Shown here: positions 54,270 through 62,608 of the stretch, piece by piece | Numbering within the stretch: the stretch's first letter is position 1 | How the letters are laid out: each line of letters opens with the position of its first letter | Assembly (NCBI RefSeq): GCF_025215495.1 | Contig: NZ_CP104302.1 | Span: forward strand, 1,178,001 to 1,242,000 | Length of the DNA: 64,000 nucleotides | Direction: 5' to 3' | Source of the DNA: Mycolicibacterium brumae | GTDB taxonomy: Bacteria > Actinomycetota > Actinomycetes > Mycobacteriales > Mycobacteriaceae | Position numbers and translations under genes: made by a program | The notes under the pieces: model-generated | What the model was told of the DNA's origin: nothing | Databases searched by the model: none | The model's input: only the letters and a program-made list of their open reading frames with translations

Positions 54270-55787
54270 CTAGGTGTAGTTCAGTTGGGTCATCATCCCG
54301 GCGTCCATGTGATAGGTGTTGTGGCAGTGCAGGAGCCAGGTCCCCGGATTGTTGGCGACCAGGGCGACCTTGACGGCCTCCATGGGTTTGACGATCACGG
54401 TGTCTTTTCGTGGACCGCGGCTGCCGTCGGGCCTCAGCACCTGGAAGGTGTGGCCGTGCAGGTGCATCGGGTGCCACATCATCGTGTGGTTCGCGAAGGT
54501 GATCACCGCGTTGTCGCCCATTCCTATCCGGAAAGGATCGATGTCGGGGTGACGCTTTCCGTTGATTCCCCAGTCGTAGCTGCCCATGCCTCCGGTCAGC
54601 GCAGCCGACAGCTCGACTGGGTCCTGCAGTGCGCCCAGATCGACCGATGGGTCCGAGCGCAGCTCGTCGATCGTTAGGACTCGACCCGTGAGCTCGGCCG
54701 GCCGAAACCCGGCTTCGGGCGCGTGGCCTTCGGCGGTGACCAGATTCGCCCGCGCCAGACCATCCTTTCCTTCGGCGGCGGCGACCAACGGGAACACTCC
54801 GTCCCCGGCAGTCACTATCGCGTCGTAGCGCTCGCCCATCCCGACGAGGACCGCATCGGTTTCCACCGGCTGTACCGCGAACCCGTCGGTGTGGGTGATT
54901 GTCATGGTGTGGCCGCCCAGCGCTATCCGATACGCCGTGTCGGCTCCGGCGTTGATTATTCGCATCCGGATGCGCTGGCCGGGTGTCGCGCGGAATGAAG
55001 TCGGCGCTGACGGGATGCGGCCATTGATCACATGATGGGGGTAGGTGACGTCCCCGCCTGCGCCGAGGAGGCTGTCGCTTTGCTCGCCCATCCCTTCCAT
55101 GGAGTGCATCCCAGGCATGTGCCCCATGGGTTTGTTCAGGTCCTCGAACACCTGCTCCGGTGATCGGCCCACACCGTCTGTCCAATCGTCGATCATGACG
55201 ATCCACTCGGCGTCGTAGTCGGTCGCCTCGTCGGCGGCGTCGATCACCACAGGCACGTACAGTCCGCGGTCGGCGTCGAGTGGCGTGTGAGGATGCGCCC
55301 AATAGGTGCCAGGGTGCGGGGCGGTGAATCGGTAGGTGAAACGTTCGCTCTGCGCAATATTCGGCGTTGCTGGCTCTGCCCCATCCATATCGTTTCGCAG
55401 CGCAAGCCCATGCCAGTGCAACGACGTTGGCTTGCTCAGCTCGTTGACGACGGTCACCTCCAACTGATCGCCCACCTTCGCGCGAAGTAGGGGACCCGGC
55501 AACTCTGGACTATAAGCTTGGGTCTGCGCGATAACGCCGCCCAGATCCACCGCCTGCGGTTTCGCGGTCAACACGGCCTGGACGGTGCGGCCAGAACGGG
55601 GGCGTGCGGCTTCCGCCTGCTCGATGGCGTCGGCGTATGTGGGCGTCGAGTCCGCGGTATCAGACGTCTGCCCGCAGCCGGCGGCCAAAACGAGGCCGCC
55701 TGCAGCGGTGATGAGGAATCCTCGCCGCGACAGTTCACGGCCGAAGCCGGAACTGCTCTCGCGCGCATTTTCTCTGGGGGTGTACAC
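54270..55787 (-). CDS. mmcO: Multicopper oxidase MmcO (Rv0846c-like)
   Basis: 505 residues from a GTG at 55787 with GAAAGGGA upstream. The N-terminus has a twin-arginine signal (SRRGFLITAAGG) followed by the lipobox LAAGC, so it is exported folded and lipid-anchored. The copper ligands are complete: HWHG, AHPHTPLD (T1/T3 first set), HPMHLHGHTF and HCHNTYHMDAGMM. A Met-rich insertion (MGHMPGMHSMEGMGEQ) suits Cu(I) oxidation. It oxidises toxic Cu(I) at the cell surface. It is downstream of lpqS copy 2 and the 116-residue gene on the same strand. Confidence 0.95.
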   Translation of the reverse strand: MYTPRENARESSSGFGRELSRRGFLITAAGGLVLAAGCGQTSDTADSTPTYADAIEQAEAARPRSGRTVQAVLTAKPQAVDLGGVIAQTQAYSPELPGPLLRAKVGDQLEVTVVNELSKPTSLHWHGLALRNDMDGAEPATPNIAQSERFTYRFTAPHPGTYWAHPHTPLDADRGLYVPVVIDAADEATDYDAEWIVMIDDWTDGVGRSPEQVFEDLNKPMGHMPGMHSMEGMGEQSDSLLGAGGDVTYPHHVINGRIPSAPTSFRATPGQRIRMRIINAGADTAYRIALGGHTMTITHTDGFAVQPVETDAVLVGMGERYDAIVTAGDGVFPLVAAAEGKDGLARANLVTAEGHAPEAGFRPAELTGRVLTIDELRSDPSVDLGALQDPVELSAALTGGMGSYDWGINGKRHPDIDPFRIGMGDNAVITFANHTMMWHPMHLHGHTFQVLRPDGSRGPRKDTVIVKPMEAVKVALVANNPGTWLLHCHNTYHMDAGMMTQLNYT

Positions 55788-55920
55788 GGTGTCCCTTTCG
55801 GTGACGCGGTCGGTGAAATAGACCGCGAGTGATGGTTTGGTGGTTGGCGCGTGGTCAGCGCATGTTGGGCAGCATCGTTCGATCGGCGGACCTGAGACAG
55901 GTCGCCTTCGAGTTCTGCGA

Positions 55921-56271
55921 TTAGAAGTTGGAGCTGCCGGCCGACGGGTCGGTGTCGGCGTAGGGATGCCGAGGCACGAACACTCGACCGTTGGCGTTGT
56001 AACGCTTTCGCTTGCTCCGCGGCGCCATCTGGCCGGCGTCACTGTTGCCCTCGCGAGCTGTCGGACCTGGAATCGCAGTCTTCGGCGCTTGGTCGCGGGG
56101 CTCTTCGAGTGCGCTTTGGTGGTTGGCGAGACTGATCGCGATGCCTCCGCCTGCGAAGGACACGGTGGCAGCAACCGCCACCAAGGCGATTCCCATTGAA
56201 GCGGCGCGCAGAGGGAAGCCCCTGAGCCTGATGCCGTCAAGTGTCGGATGTGGAGAGAAGGTTTTGGTCAT
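55921..56271 (-). CDS. Small secreted or membrane-anchored protein between lpqS and mmcO
   Basis: 116 residues from the ATG at 56271, beginning MTKTFSPHPTLDGIRLRG. One hydrophobic helix (about 23-48: ASMGIALVAVAATVSFAGGGIAI), then a hydrophilic tail rich in Arg, Lys and Pro ending PSAGSSNF. No cysteine is present and histidine is sparse, so it is not an obvious copper ligand. The first four codons and the ribosome-binding region are inside the inverted duplication. Unknown function, probably part of the copper operon. Confidence 0.7.
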   Translation of the reverse strand: MTKTFSPHPTLDGIRLRGFPLRAASMGIALVAVAATVSFAGGGIAISLANHQSALEEPRDQAPKTAIPGPTAREGNSDAGQMAPRSKRKRYNANGRVFVPRHPYADTDPSAGSSNF

Positions 56272-56363
56272 GGTTGTTTCCTGCGTCGTGGCCGTGGGGT
56301 GGCCGGGTGCTGAGGTGGACTCATCTGGGCGTGGCGGTGTGCCGCCGTGCCCGGAGAGCCGGA

Positions 56364-56804
56364 TCAGCGCCGAATGACGCAGTGGCGATGCAGGATGTCG
56401 CGGCCGGAGCTGGCGACCTGAGTGCCCCGGGGCGGGCCTCGGATTGGTTGGCGTCCCCACAGCAGGGCGCCGAGGGTGAGCAGCACAGCGGCCAGCACCA
56501 GGAGATTGCGGCCGGGGTTGTCGGCGTGGATCAGCACGCCCACCATGCCGAGCGCTGAGCACCAGGCGTCCACCGGCACGGGGTCGGCGTGTGCGTGGTC
56601 GATCACCGCGATCGACAGTGCCTCGGCGAAACCATCCGACGATGGGGCCACCGCGTGCGCATGGGTGGACGTTGCGGAAGAGCCGGCCGATTGGCCGGCC
56701 CCGGCAAGGCAATGCGCGGTCGGGATGGCAGTGAAAACGATCACGATCAACGCGATCAGCCACCGTTGCGCGCCGCGGGGTTCGCGGTGCGCCACAACGG
56801 TCAT
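56364..56804 (-). CDS. lpqS: LpqS-like copper-inducible membrane protein, copy 2
   Basis: 146 residues, identical in translation to copy 1 (51272-51712) and lying in the inverted duplication. It heads the minus-strand unit lpqS - 116-residue protein - mmcO. It is divergent from the P-type ATPase gene, with copper boxes C and D between them. Confidence 0.75.
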   Translation of the reverse strand: MTVVAHREPRGAQRWLIALIVIVFTAIPTAHCLAGAGQSAGSSATSTHAHAVAPSSDGFAEALSIAVIDHAHADPVPVDAWCSALGMVGVLIHADNPGRNLLVLAAVLLTLGALLWGRQPIRGPPRGTQVASSGRDILHRHCVIRR

Positions 56805-56828
56805 GCCCGCCAAGCTAGCACGATTCGG

Positions 56829-56845
56829 ATACCCCCGAGGGGTAT
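56829..56845. promoter_or_regulatory. CsoR/RicR-like copper operator, box C
   Basis: ATACCCCCGAGGGGTAT, the mirror of box B, 24 bases before the lpqS copy 2 start (56804). Confidence 0.75.
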
Positions 56846-56886
56846 GAGACCCGATCGTGATTTTCCCGACGCAACGCCGTTGCTTT

Positions 56887-56903
56887 ATACCCCCTAGGGG
56901 TAT
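56887..56903. promoter_or_regulatory. CsoR/RicR-like copper operator, box D, at the P-type ATPase promoter
   Basis: ATACCCCCTAGGGGTAT. Its right end merges into TATATG (56901-56906), a fair -10 hexamer, followed by eight bases and the ATG at 56915 with no Shine-Dalgarno sequence. This suggests a leaderless transcript blocked when the box is occupied. Confidence 0.75.
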
Positions 56904-56914
56904 ATGTTGCGGGT

Positions 56915-59032
56915 ATGGACCACTCTCCGAAGGCCGCCGGCCATACCCACGGGCCGCATCAGCACGGACATGATCACTCCCCGCACCCCGGACCGGGTGA
57001 TCACGGCCGGGGCCACCCACTTGACCCTCACAGAGAGCGTGGAAGCCACGCAGGCCACGGAGACCACGTCGCACGATTCCGGAGCCTGTTCTGGGCCGCC
57101 TTGGCCTTAGCGGCGCCCGTGGTGGGCTTCAATGGGATGTTCGCGGACCTGCTGGGGTATCAGTTGCCGGAAGGCACCTGGGTTCAGTGGGTCTCGCCCC
57201 TGCTGGGCACCGTGATTTATCTCGTCGGAGGTCGTCCGTTCCTGGTGGGTGCCGCCGACGAGATTCGCCGCCGGAAACCGGGGATGATGCTGCTTATCGG
57301 GCTGGCGATCACGGTGGCATTCGTCGCTTCCTGGGGTTCGAGCCTGGGCGTTTTGGACCACCAACTCGATTTCTGGTGGGAACTCGCGTTGCTCGTGGTG
57401 ATCATGCTGTTGGGGCACTGGATCGAGATGCGCTCGCTGGCTCACACCACCTCCGCGTTGGACTCCCTCGCCGCGTTGCTCCCCGCCAAGGCTGAACGTG
57501 TGGAAGGCGGCGCGGTTGTCGAGGTGGATCCCAGCGAACTCCGCGCGGGGGACGTGGTTGTCGTCCGCCCGGGTGGCTCAGTGCCGGCTGACGGCCGGAT
57601 CGTGGAGGGCGCCGCGAATCTGGATGAGTCCTTGGTCACCGGGGAATCCCGCCCTGTCCGTCGACAACGCGGAGATCAAGTGGTCGCAGGAACGGTGGCC
57701 ACCGACTCGGGGTTGCGGGTCGAGGTCACAGCCGTGGGCGAAGACACGGCATTGGCCGGGATTCAGCGAATGGTGGCCGACGCGCAGGCATCAACGTCGC
57801 GTGCCCAACGCCTCGCCGATCGGGCCGCCGGGTGGCTGTTCTGGTTCGCCTTGGCCGCCGCCATTGTCACGGCTGTGGTGTGGTCGGCCATCGGCCAGCC
57901 TGACGAGGCTGTTGTTCGGGTGATCACTGTCCTGGTGATCGCCTGCCCACACGCCCTCGGCCTAGCGATCCCGCTCGTGGTCTCCATAGCCACCGAACGC
58001 GCGGCGCGCGGCGGGGTGTTGATCAAGGACAGGTTGGCACTGGAGCAAATGCGCAACGTCGACGTGGTGTTCTTCGACAAGACGGGGACACTGACCGAAG
58101 GGGCTCCAACCGTCACCGACATCCACTCGGTTGAATCCCCCGCAAATGAGGTGCTGGCCATGGCGGCCGCCGCAGAAGTCGACAGCGAACATCCGCTAGC
58201 CCGTGCGATCGTCGCGTCCGCAAAACAACGGGGATTGCATCTGCCGGTCGCGAAGGGATTTTCCTCTGAACCCGCGTTGGGCGTCACCGCGGACGTCTCC
58301 GGCGTCACTGTCAAGGTCGGCGGACCGATGATGCTGAAACAGGTGGGATGCCAGGAGCTGCCGATCGCCGATCAATGGCGAGAGGAAGGCGCCATCATCT
58401 TGCACGTTGTCATCGACGGGCGGGTAGCGGGCGCGTTGCGGCTGTCCGACGCCATTCGGCCAGAGTCACGCGACACCGTCGAAGCCTTGCACAAGCTGGG
58501 GATCTCAGTGGTCATGATCACCGGTGACGCGCATGCGGTCGCAGCCTCTGTCGCCGATGAGCTCGGCGTAGACCGCGTATTCGCCCAGGTCCGGCCCGAA
58601 GACAAGGCAGCTGCGGTCAAAGAACTGCAGGATGAGGGGCATCAGGTGGCCATGGTCGGCGACGGAGTCAACGACGCCCCAGCGTTGGCTCAAGCTGATG
58701 TGGGAATCGCCATCGGGGCCGGCACCGATGTGGCGATCTCGTCGGCTGGGGTGATTCTCGCCAGTTCAGATCCCCGGTCGGTGATTTCTGTCATCGAACT
58801 GTCGCGTGCGAGCTACCGCAAGATGAAGGAGAACCTCTGGTGGGCAGCCGGGTACAACCTGATCGCCGTGCCGTTGGCTGCCGGAGTGCTCGCTCCGGTC
58901 GGATTTGTGATGCCCATGAGCGTTGGAGCCATGCTGATGTCTGCCTCCACCGTTGTTGTCGCCCTGAACTCGCAGTTGCTGCGTCGACTGGACCTACGAC
59001 CGCAGTCGGCCACCCGCCGTGTGATCGGGTGA
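56915..59032 (+). CDS. CopB-type (P1B-3) copper-translocating P-type ATPase
   Basis: 705 residues. The N-terminus (1-50) is a His-rich tail (HTHGPHQHGHDHSPHPG) in place of CxxC metal-binding domains. P-ATPase motifs: VTGES, the membrane metal site CPH in VIACPHALGLAIP, phosphorylation site DKTGTLTEG, HP motif SEHPLARAI and hinge GDGVNDAPAL. CPH plus the His-rich tail places it in the CopB group, which exports Cu(II)/Cu(I) or Ag(I). This differs from the CPC-type CtpV. It stands divergent from lpqS copy 2. Confidence 0.93.
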   Translation: MDHSPKAAGHTHGPHQHGHDHSPHPGPGDHGRGHPLDPHRERGSHAGHGDHVARFRSLFWAALALAAPVVGFNGMFADLLGYQLPEGTWVQWVSPLLGTVIYLVGGRPFLVGAADEIRRRKPGMMLLIGLAITVAFVASWGSSLGVLDHQLDFWWELALLVVIMLLGHWIEMRSLAHTTSALDSLAALLPAKAERVEGGAVVEVDPSELRAGDVVVVRPGGSVPADGRIVEGAANLDESLVTGESRPVRRQRGDQVVAGTVATDSGLRVEVTAVGEDTALAGIQRMVADAQASTSRAQRLADRAAGWLFWFALAAAIVTAVVWSAIGQPDEAVVRVITVLVIACPHALGLAIPLVVSIATERAARGGVLIKDRLALEQMRNVDVVFFDKTGTLTEGAPTVTDIHSVESPANEVLAMAAAAEVDSEHPLARAIVASAKQRGLHLPVAKGFSSEPALGVTADVSGVTVKVGGPMMLKQVGCQELPIADQWREEGAIILHVVIDGRVAGALRLSDAIRPESRDTVEALHKLGISVVMITGDAHAVAASVADELGVDRVFAQVRPEDKAAAVKELQDEGHQVAMVGDGVNDAPALAQADVGIAIGAGTDVAISSAGVILASSDPRSVISVIELSRASYRKMKENLWWAAGYNLIAVPLAAGVLAPVGFVMPMSVGAMLMSASTVVVALNSQLLRRLDLRPQSATRRVIG

Positions 59033-59224
59033 AACGATAGCGAGATCGATCAAGTTCACCACCGGACTCGGGGCCTACGTCAGCGCAAACACGCCAGTAT
59101 GAAATATCTGGCGCCCACCACCATCACGGCCTGGCGGCATGACGAGTCCATTCAAGCTAGTGGACCCGCACGTTATGCGCCCGTAGGAGCTAATGTGGGG
59201 TTGCCCCCGTTCGGTAGACACCGG

Positions 59225-60094
59225 TTAAGCGGCTTGCTCCGCTTGGTTGATCATCAATGTCTCGAAATCCACTGGACTGAGATACCCGAGTGAACTATGG
59301 AGCCGACGCCAATTGTACACGTTCTCAATCCAATTCGCTACCGCGTGAATAGCTTCAGCGTGCGTGGCGAAATGCCATCGGTGATAAAACTCCGATTTCA
59401 ATGTCGACCAGAAACTCTCCTGCTGCGCATTGTCCCAACACACCCCGGTTCGCCCGACGGACTGACGCACATTCAATTCCTCGGCCACGGAGAACATCTG
59501 CGCCGAGGTGTACTGGCACCCGCGATCCGCATGGAAAATCACTCGCTCCATCGGTCCCGTCGCCGGGTCCCGGAACAGGTGCGCCCGGCGCAGCGCGGCC
59601 TCCACCACGTCGGTGTGCAAGGTTTCGGCGAACGCGTATCCCAGTACCCGACGCGAGCAACCGTCACGGACCGCACACAGGTACAACCAGCCCTCGTCGG
59701 TACCCAGGTAGGTGATGTCAGAGGTCCACACCTTGTTCAACGCGCCCTGGTCGAAACGCCGGCCCACCAGATCCGGCAACGTGTGCGCCCGATCATCAAC
59801 GATCGTGGTCGGCGGGCGCCATGTGCGCGGGCTGATTCCCTCAATTCCATTGTCCACCATGATCTTCGCCACTGTCTTACGAGACACGGTTTCGCCCTGC
59901 CGGCGCAGCGTCGCAAGGATCCGCGGAGCGCCGTCGACCCCGTCGGATTCCTCATGGGCAGCCTTGACCGCCACGGTGAGCTCGGCGCGCCGCTGCGCGC
60001 GCGGGCCGGGCCCGGCGTCGCGGGCTTTGACCCACTTGTAGTAACCCGAGCGAGAGACCCCCAGCAGTCGAGCGCACCGGCTGACACCGAACAT
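59225..60094 (-). CDS. IS3-family transposase OrfB, copy 2
   Basis: 289 residues, identical in translation to the copy at 34192-35061, with the DDE residues in TSDITYLGTDEG, FHADRGCQYTS and QQESFWSTLKSEF. The seven-A slippery run near the end of orfA (about 60174-60180) is also kept. Confidence 0.95.
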   Translation of the reverse strand: MFGVSRCARLLGVSRSGYYKWVKARDAGPGPRAQRRAELTVAVKAAHEESDGVDGAPRILATLRRQGETVSRKTVAKIMVDNGIEGISPRTWRPPTTIVDDRAHTLPDLVGRRFDQGALNKVWTSDITYLGTDEGWLYLCAVRDGCSRRVLGYAFAETLHTDVVEAALRRAHLFRDPATGPMERVIFHADRGCQYTSAQMFSVAEELNVRQSVGRTGVCWDNAQQESFWSTLKSEFYHRWHFATHAEAIHAVANWIENVYNWRRLHSSLGYLSPVDFETLMINQAEQAA

Positions 60095-60111
60095 GGCCTT
60101 CTCCGCGTCGA

Positions 60112-60429
60112 TCAGTGCGAACGCCTCGGCGGGTTCGGACCGGTCTCCTTCGCGAAGAAGGCTGCGGCTTTTTTTAGAAACTCCCGATCCATTCGCAATT
60201 CAGAAACCTCCACCCGCAGGCGCTCCAACTCAGCGCGCTCATCAGCGTCCAAGGCTTCCGGTGCCGAATCCATCTGTGCGCGCTCAATACCCACCCAGCG
60301 GCCCAGCAACGCCTCACCAACCCCGATTTCTCGGGCCACCTCGGCAATCGAGCGCCCGGTGTCAATCACCAAATGCGCGGCCTCATGCCGATACTTCGGC
60401 GTATACGACGCCCTCTTCTTCGTGCCCAC
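60112..60429 (-). CDS. IS3-family OrfA, copy 2
   Basis: 105 residues from a GTG at 60429 preceded by GGAAAGG. Helix-turn-helix and leucine-zipper-like region as in copy 1. An ATG at 60465 would add 12 residues, but the ribosome-binding site favours the GTG. Confidence 0.88.
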   Translation of the reverse strand: MGTKKRASYTPKYRHEAAHLVIDTGRSIAEVAREIGVGEALLGRWVGIERAQMDSAPEALDADERAELERLRVEVSELRMDREFLKKAAAFFAKETGPNPPRRSH

Positions 60430-60550
60430 AACAACATCCTTTCCCGGCCAGCAGCACGCTGCCAAACCAATCGGGATGTCTACCGAACGGGGGCATCCTC
60501 AACACCCCGTCGGGGTGTAGGAGGGACATGAGGCGGTGGGCGTATTGGCG

Positions 60551-60558
60551 GGTTTGTT
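60551..60558. repeat. 8-bp ISL3 target duplication, left copy
   Basis: GGTTTGTT, repeated exactly at 62009-62016. Confidence 0.9.
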
Positions 60559-62008
60559 GGCTCTTCCGGTTTCAGAGTGCGTTGATGCGGTCTTGAATCT
60601 GGCCGGAGTGGATGAGTGCTCGCAGGATGTAGTGGTTGATGTTGCGGAATCCCAGGGCGATGCCGCGCAGGTGTTCCAGGCGGCCGTTGATGGCTTCCAC
60701 GGGGCCGTTGGAGATCCCGACGTCGAAGTAGGCCAAGATCTCGGCGCGGCGGCGCCACAGGCTTCGGCCGAGCTGGGCCAGTTCCTCGAGGCCCTTGGGT
60801 AGGCCGGAGCGGATGCGTTTGAGGCAGGTGAACATCGCGAGCTTGCCGGCCCGCCGATCGGGGTGAGCGTAAGCGGCGATGAGGTCTTGGTAGAAGCAGG
60901 CGGTCACCTCGACTGCAGTGTGCGCGTCATGGGTAGCCAGGGCAGCCTCGAGTTTGGTTCTCTGCTTGGTGCTGAGTAATTCAGTGCGGGTCAACAGGAT
61001 TCGTCGGATCCCGAACAACGGATCCCCGGTGCGTCCCCGATGCCCGCAGGTGTCCTGTTGGATGCGTTGGCGGCACACGGTGAGCTTCTCGGCGGCTAGA
61101 TGCACGACATGGAACGGATCCATCACCGCCCGCGCCGTGGGCAGTGCTTCGGCGGCCGCGGTGCGGTACCCGGCGAACCCATCCATGGCCACCACCTGGA
61201 TCCGCCGGCGAAAGTTCGGGTCCCTGGCCTGCAGCCAGTCTGTGAACACCCCAGCCGAACGCCCGGCGACCATGTCCAACAACCGAGCTGGCCCGGTGCC
61301 GTCGATGACCGGGGTCAGATCGACGATGACGGTAACGAAATCGGCGCCGCCCTGGCCGCGGCGGTGCTTCCACTTGTGTTCATCGACCCCGAGGTAGCGG
61401 ACCCCGTCAAGGCGATGGGGATCACCGAAGACCAGGTCGCGGGCCACCTCGGCGGCGACCGATTCGACGGTGTCCCAGCTGACTTTCAGCGCCTTGGCGA
61501 TCGCAGAGATCGACATCTTGTCGATGGCCAATCGCTGCAAGATCCACCGGGCACACCGACGTGTCGTGGCAGCTCTCGGTGCAACAACCTGGTCAGTCTT
61601 CTGCCGGAAGATCTTCATGGCGCAGTCGTCGTTGCCGCAGACGAAGCGGGGCACCTGGATCCGCAGTCGGGTGGGATGGCCTGCCACTGGCAGATCGGTC
61701 ACGACCCGTTGGACATGATCACGCAGCGACCCCTCGTGGCCACACTTGCCGCACCTGCTGTCGTGGGCCACGGGGCGGCAGTCGATCCAGGTCAGCTCTT
61801 CAGCGATCGCCGCGCCGGTGATCGTCACCCCCAGTTCGACGGTTCGGCAGATGGTGTCGGCAACAAGGCACGTAGGCTCAGACATGGGTCCTGTGGGAGT
61901 GAGAACGGTTGTGTAGGAACTCCCATCCTCACACCCCAGGGCCCGCCTACATCCCCACCCTCACCCCGACCGCAGCGCCCATCCACGCACCGTCATTCCG
62001 GAAGAGCC
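60559..62008 (-). mobile_element. ISL3-family insertion sequence
   Basis: 1450 bp. The inverted ends begin GGCTCTTCCGG on both sides and match again at GTGCG after seven unmatched bases. The 8-bp duplication GGTTTGTT borders it, as expected for this family. One transposase gene. Confidence 0.95.
60572..61885 (-). CDS. ISL3-family transposase
   Basis: 437 residues. An N-terminal zinc-ribbon-like region (CGKCGHEGSLRDH, FVCGNDDC), then a DDE core: YLGVDEHKWKHRRG, VVAMDGFAGYRTAAAEALP with DPFHVVHLA, and the final ISNGPVEAINGRLEHLRGIALGFRN. Full length. Confidence 0.96.
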   Translation of the reverse strand: MSEPTCLVADTICRTVELGVTITGAAIAEELTWIDCRPVAHDSRCGKCGHEGSLRDHVQRVVTDLPVAGHPTRLRIQVPRFVCGNDDCAMKIFRQKTDQVVAPRAATTRRCARWILQRLAIDKMSISAIAKALKVSWDTVESVAAEVARDLVFGDPHRLDGVRYLGVDEHKWKHRRGQGGADFVTVIVDLTPVIDGTGPARLLDMVAGRSAGVFTDWLQARDPNFRRRIQVVAMDGFAGYRTAAAEALPTARAVMDPFHVVHLAAEKLTVCRQRIQQDTCGHRGRTGDPLFGIRRILLTRTELLSTKQRTKLEAALATHDAHTAVEVTACFYQDLIAAYAHPDRRAGKLAMFTCLKRIRSGLPKGLEELAQLGRSLWRRRAEILAYFDVGISNGPVEAINGRLEHLRGIALGFRNINHYILRALIHSGQIQDRINAL

Positions 62009-62016
62009 GGTTTGTT
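62009..62016. repeat. 8-bp ISL3 target duplication, right copy
   Basis: GGTTTGTT, exact repeat of 60551-60558. Confidence 0.9.
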
Positions 62017-62380
62017 CGGGGGTGTAGTCGGCGGCGATGTGCGCGAGTTGGCGCAGTGCCTCGCATCTGTCGCTCGGGTCGATGGTGGTGGGTAGGTGGG
62101 TGGTGAAGTCGCGCAGGATGGTGGTGTGTTCGGGGCCGATGCGGCCGTCGGCGATGGCGGCCGCCGCTTCGGGCAGCAGGGGTTCCAACACGTCTCCGGT
62201 GAGGGTGTGGCGTAGTCCGAAGGTGTGGGTGTCGTTGATGCGGTGGCGGGCTTCGCCGCGGGAGCAGCGCAGACGTTGGGCGAGCACTTCGGTCCAGGAT
62301 TTCGCGCCGAGTTCGGTGGGGGGCGGTGGCCGAGAGTTTCAGGCGCAGAGAGGTTCTCATGGTGGTGTTCCCGGTAGTGG

Positions 62381-62608
62381 TCAGCGGATGAGGTAGGGCA
62401 TATTGACCGTGACGGCCCCGGTGGGGCAGCGGGCCGCGCACGGTCCGCAGTACCAGCACTCGTCGACGTACATGAACGCCTTGCCGGTTTCGGTGTTGAT
62501 GGCCAGTGAGTCCAGTGGGCAGACCTCCACGCAGAGGTTGCAGCCCTCGATGCACAGTGACTCATCGATGGTGACCGGCACGTCGACGCGCTGATTGACC
62601 AGGCTCAT
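62381..62608 (-). CDS. Two-cluster [4Fe-4S] ferredoxin-like protein
   Basis: 75 residues with two 4Fe-4S motifs: CIEGCNLCVEVCP (a variant with CxxxC at the start) and CWYCGPCAARCP. Such small ferredoxins are usually followed by a flavoprotein of the fumarate reductase or adenylylsulfate reductase type. Here the next gene has been replaced by the DUF222 remnant and insertion sequences, so its partner is missing. It overlaps the GntR gene (ATGA) and is cotranscribed with it. Confidence 0.9.
   Translation of the reverse strand: MSLVNQRVDVPVTIDESLCIEGCNLCVEVCPLDSLAINTETGKAFMYVDECWYCGPCAARCPTGAVTVNMPYLIR

Larger units (their letters stand above)
56260..56860 (-). repeat. 601-bp inverted duplication, copy 2
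   Basis: Reverse complement of 51216-51816. Both ends of the identity were read directly: GGTTTTGGTC at 56260 and CGATCGTGA ending at 56860. Outside these points the sequences differ at once. Confidence 0.9.
59196..60501 (-). mobile_element. IS3-family insertion sequence, copy 2 (intact)
   Basis: 1306 bp with the ends TGGGGTTGCCCCC and GGGGGCATCCTCA; inverted-repeat core TGCCCCCGTTCGGTAGACA. Same orientation and apparently same sequence as copy 1 at 34163. No clear target duplication at its ends, so one or both sides may have been rearranged. The short gap 59033-59195 between the ATPase and this element contains no gene I can see. Confidence 0.93.
60502..62340 (-). pseudogene. DUF222 / 13E12-repeat protein remnant, interrupted by ISL3
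   Basis: The fragments 62009-62340 and 60502-60558 join in frame when the ISL3 element and one copy of its 8-bp duplication are removed. The upstream part reads GAKSWTEVLAQRLRCSRGEARHRI and LEPLLPEAAAAIADGRIGPEHTTIL, typical of DUF222. Across the junction it continues EQTRQYAHRLMSLLHPDGV before being cut by the IS3 end. The 5' part is also missing (stop codon near 62340), so this is an old fragment of an HNH-nuclease-type repeat gene. Confidence 0.75.

Noticed and set aside
55921..56763. 280-codon minus-strand frame covering the duplication and the small gene
   Set aside because: Its first part is an out-of-frame reading of lpqS copy 2. Only the last 116 codons, from the ATG at 56271, are kept as a gene.
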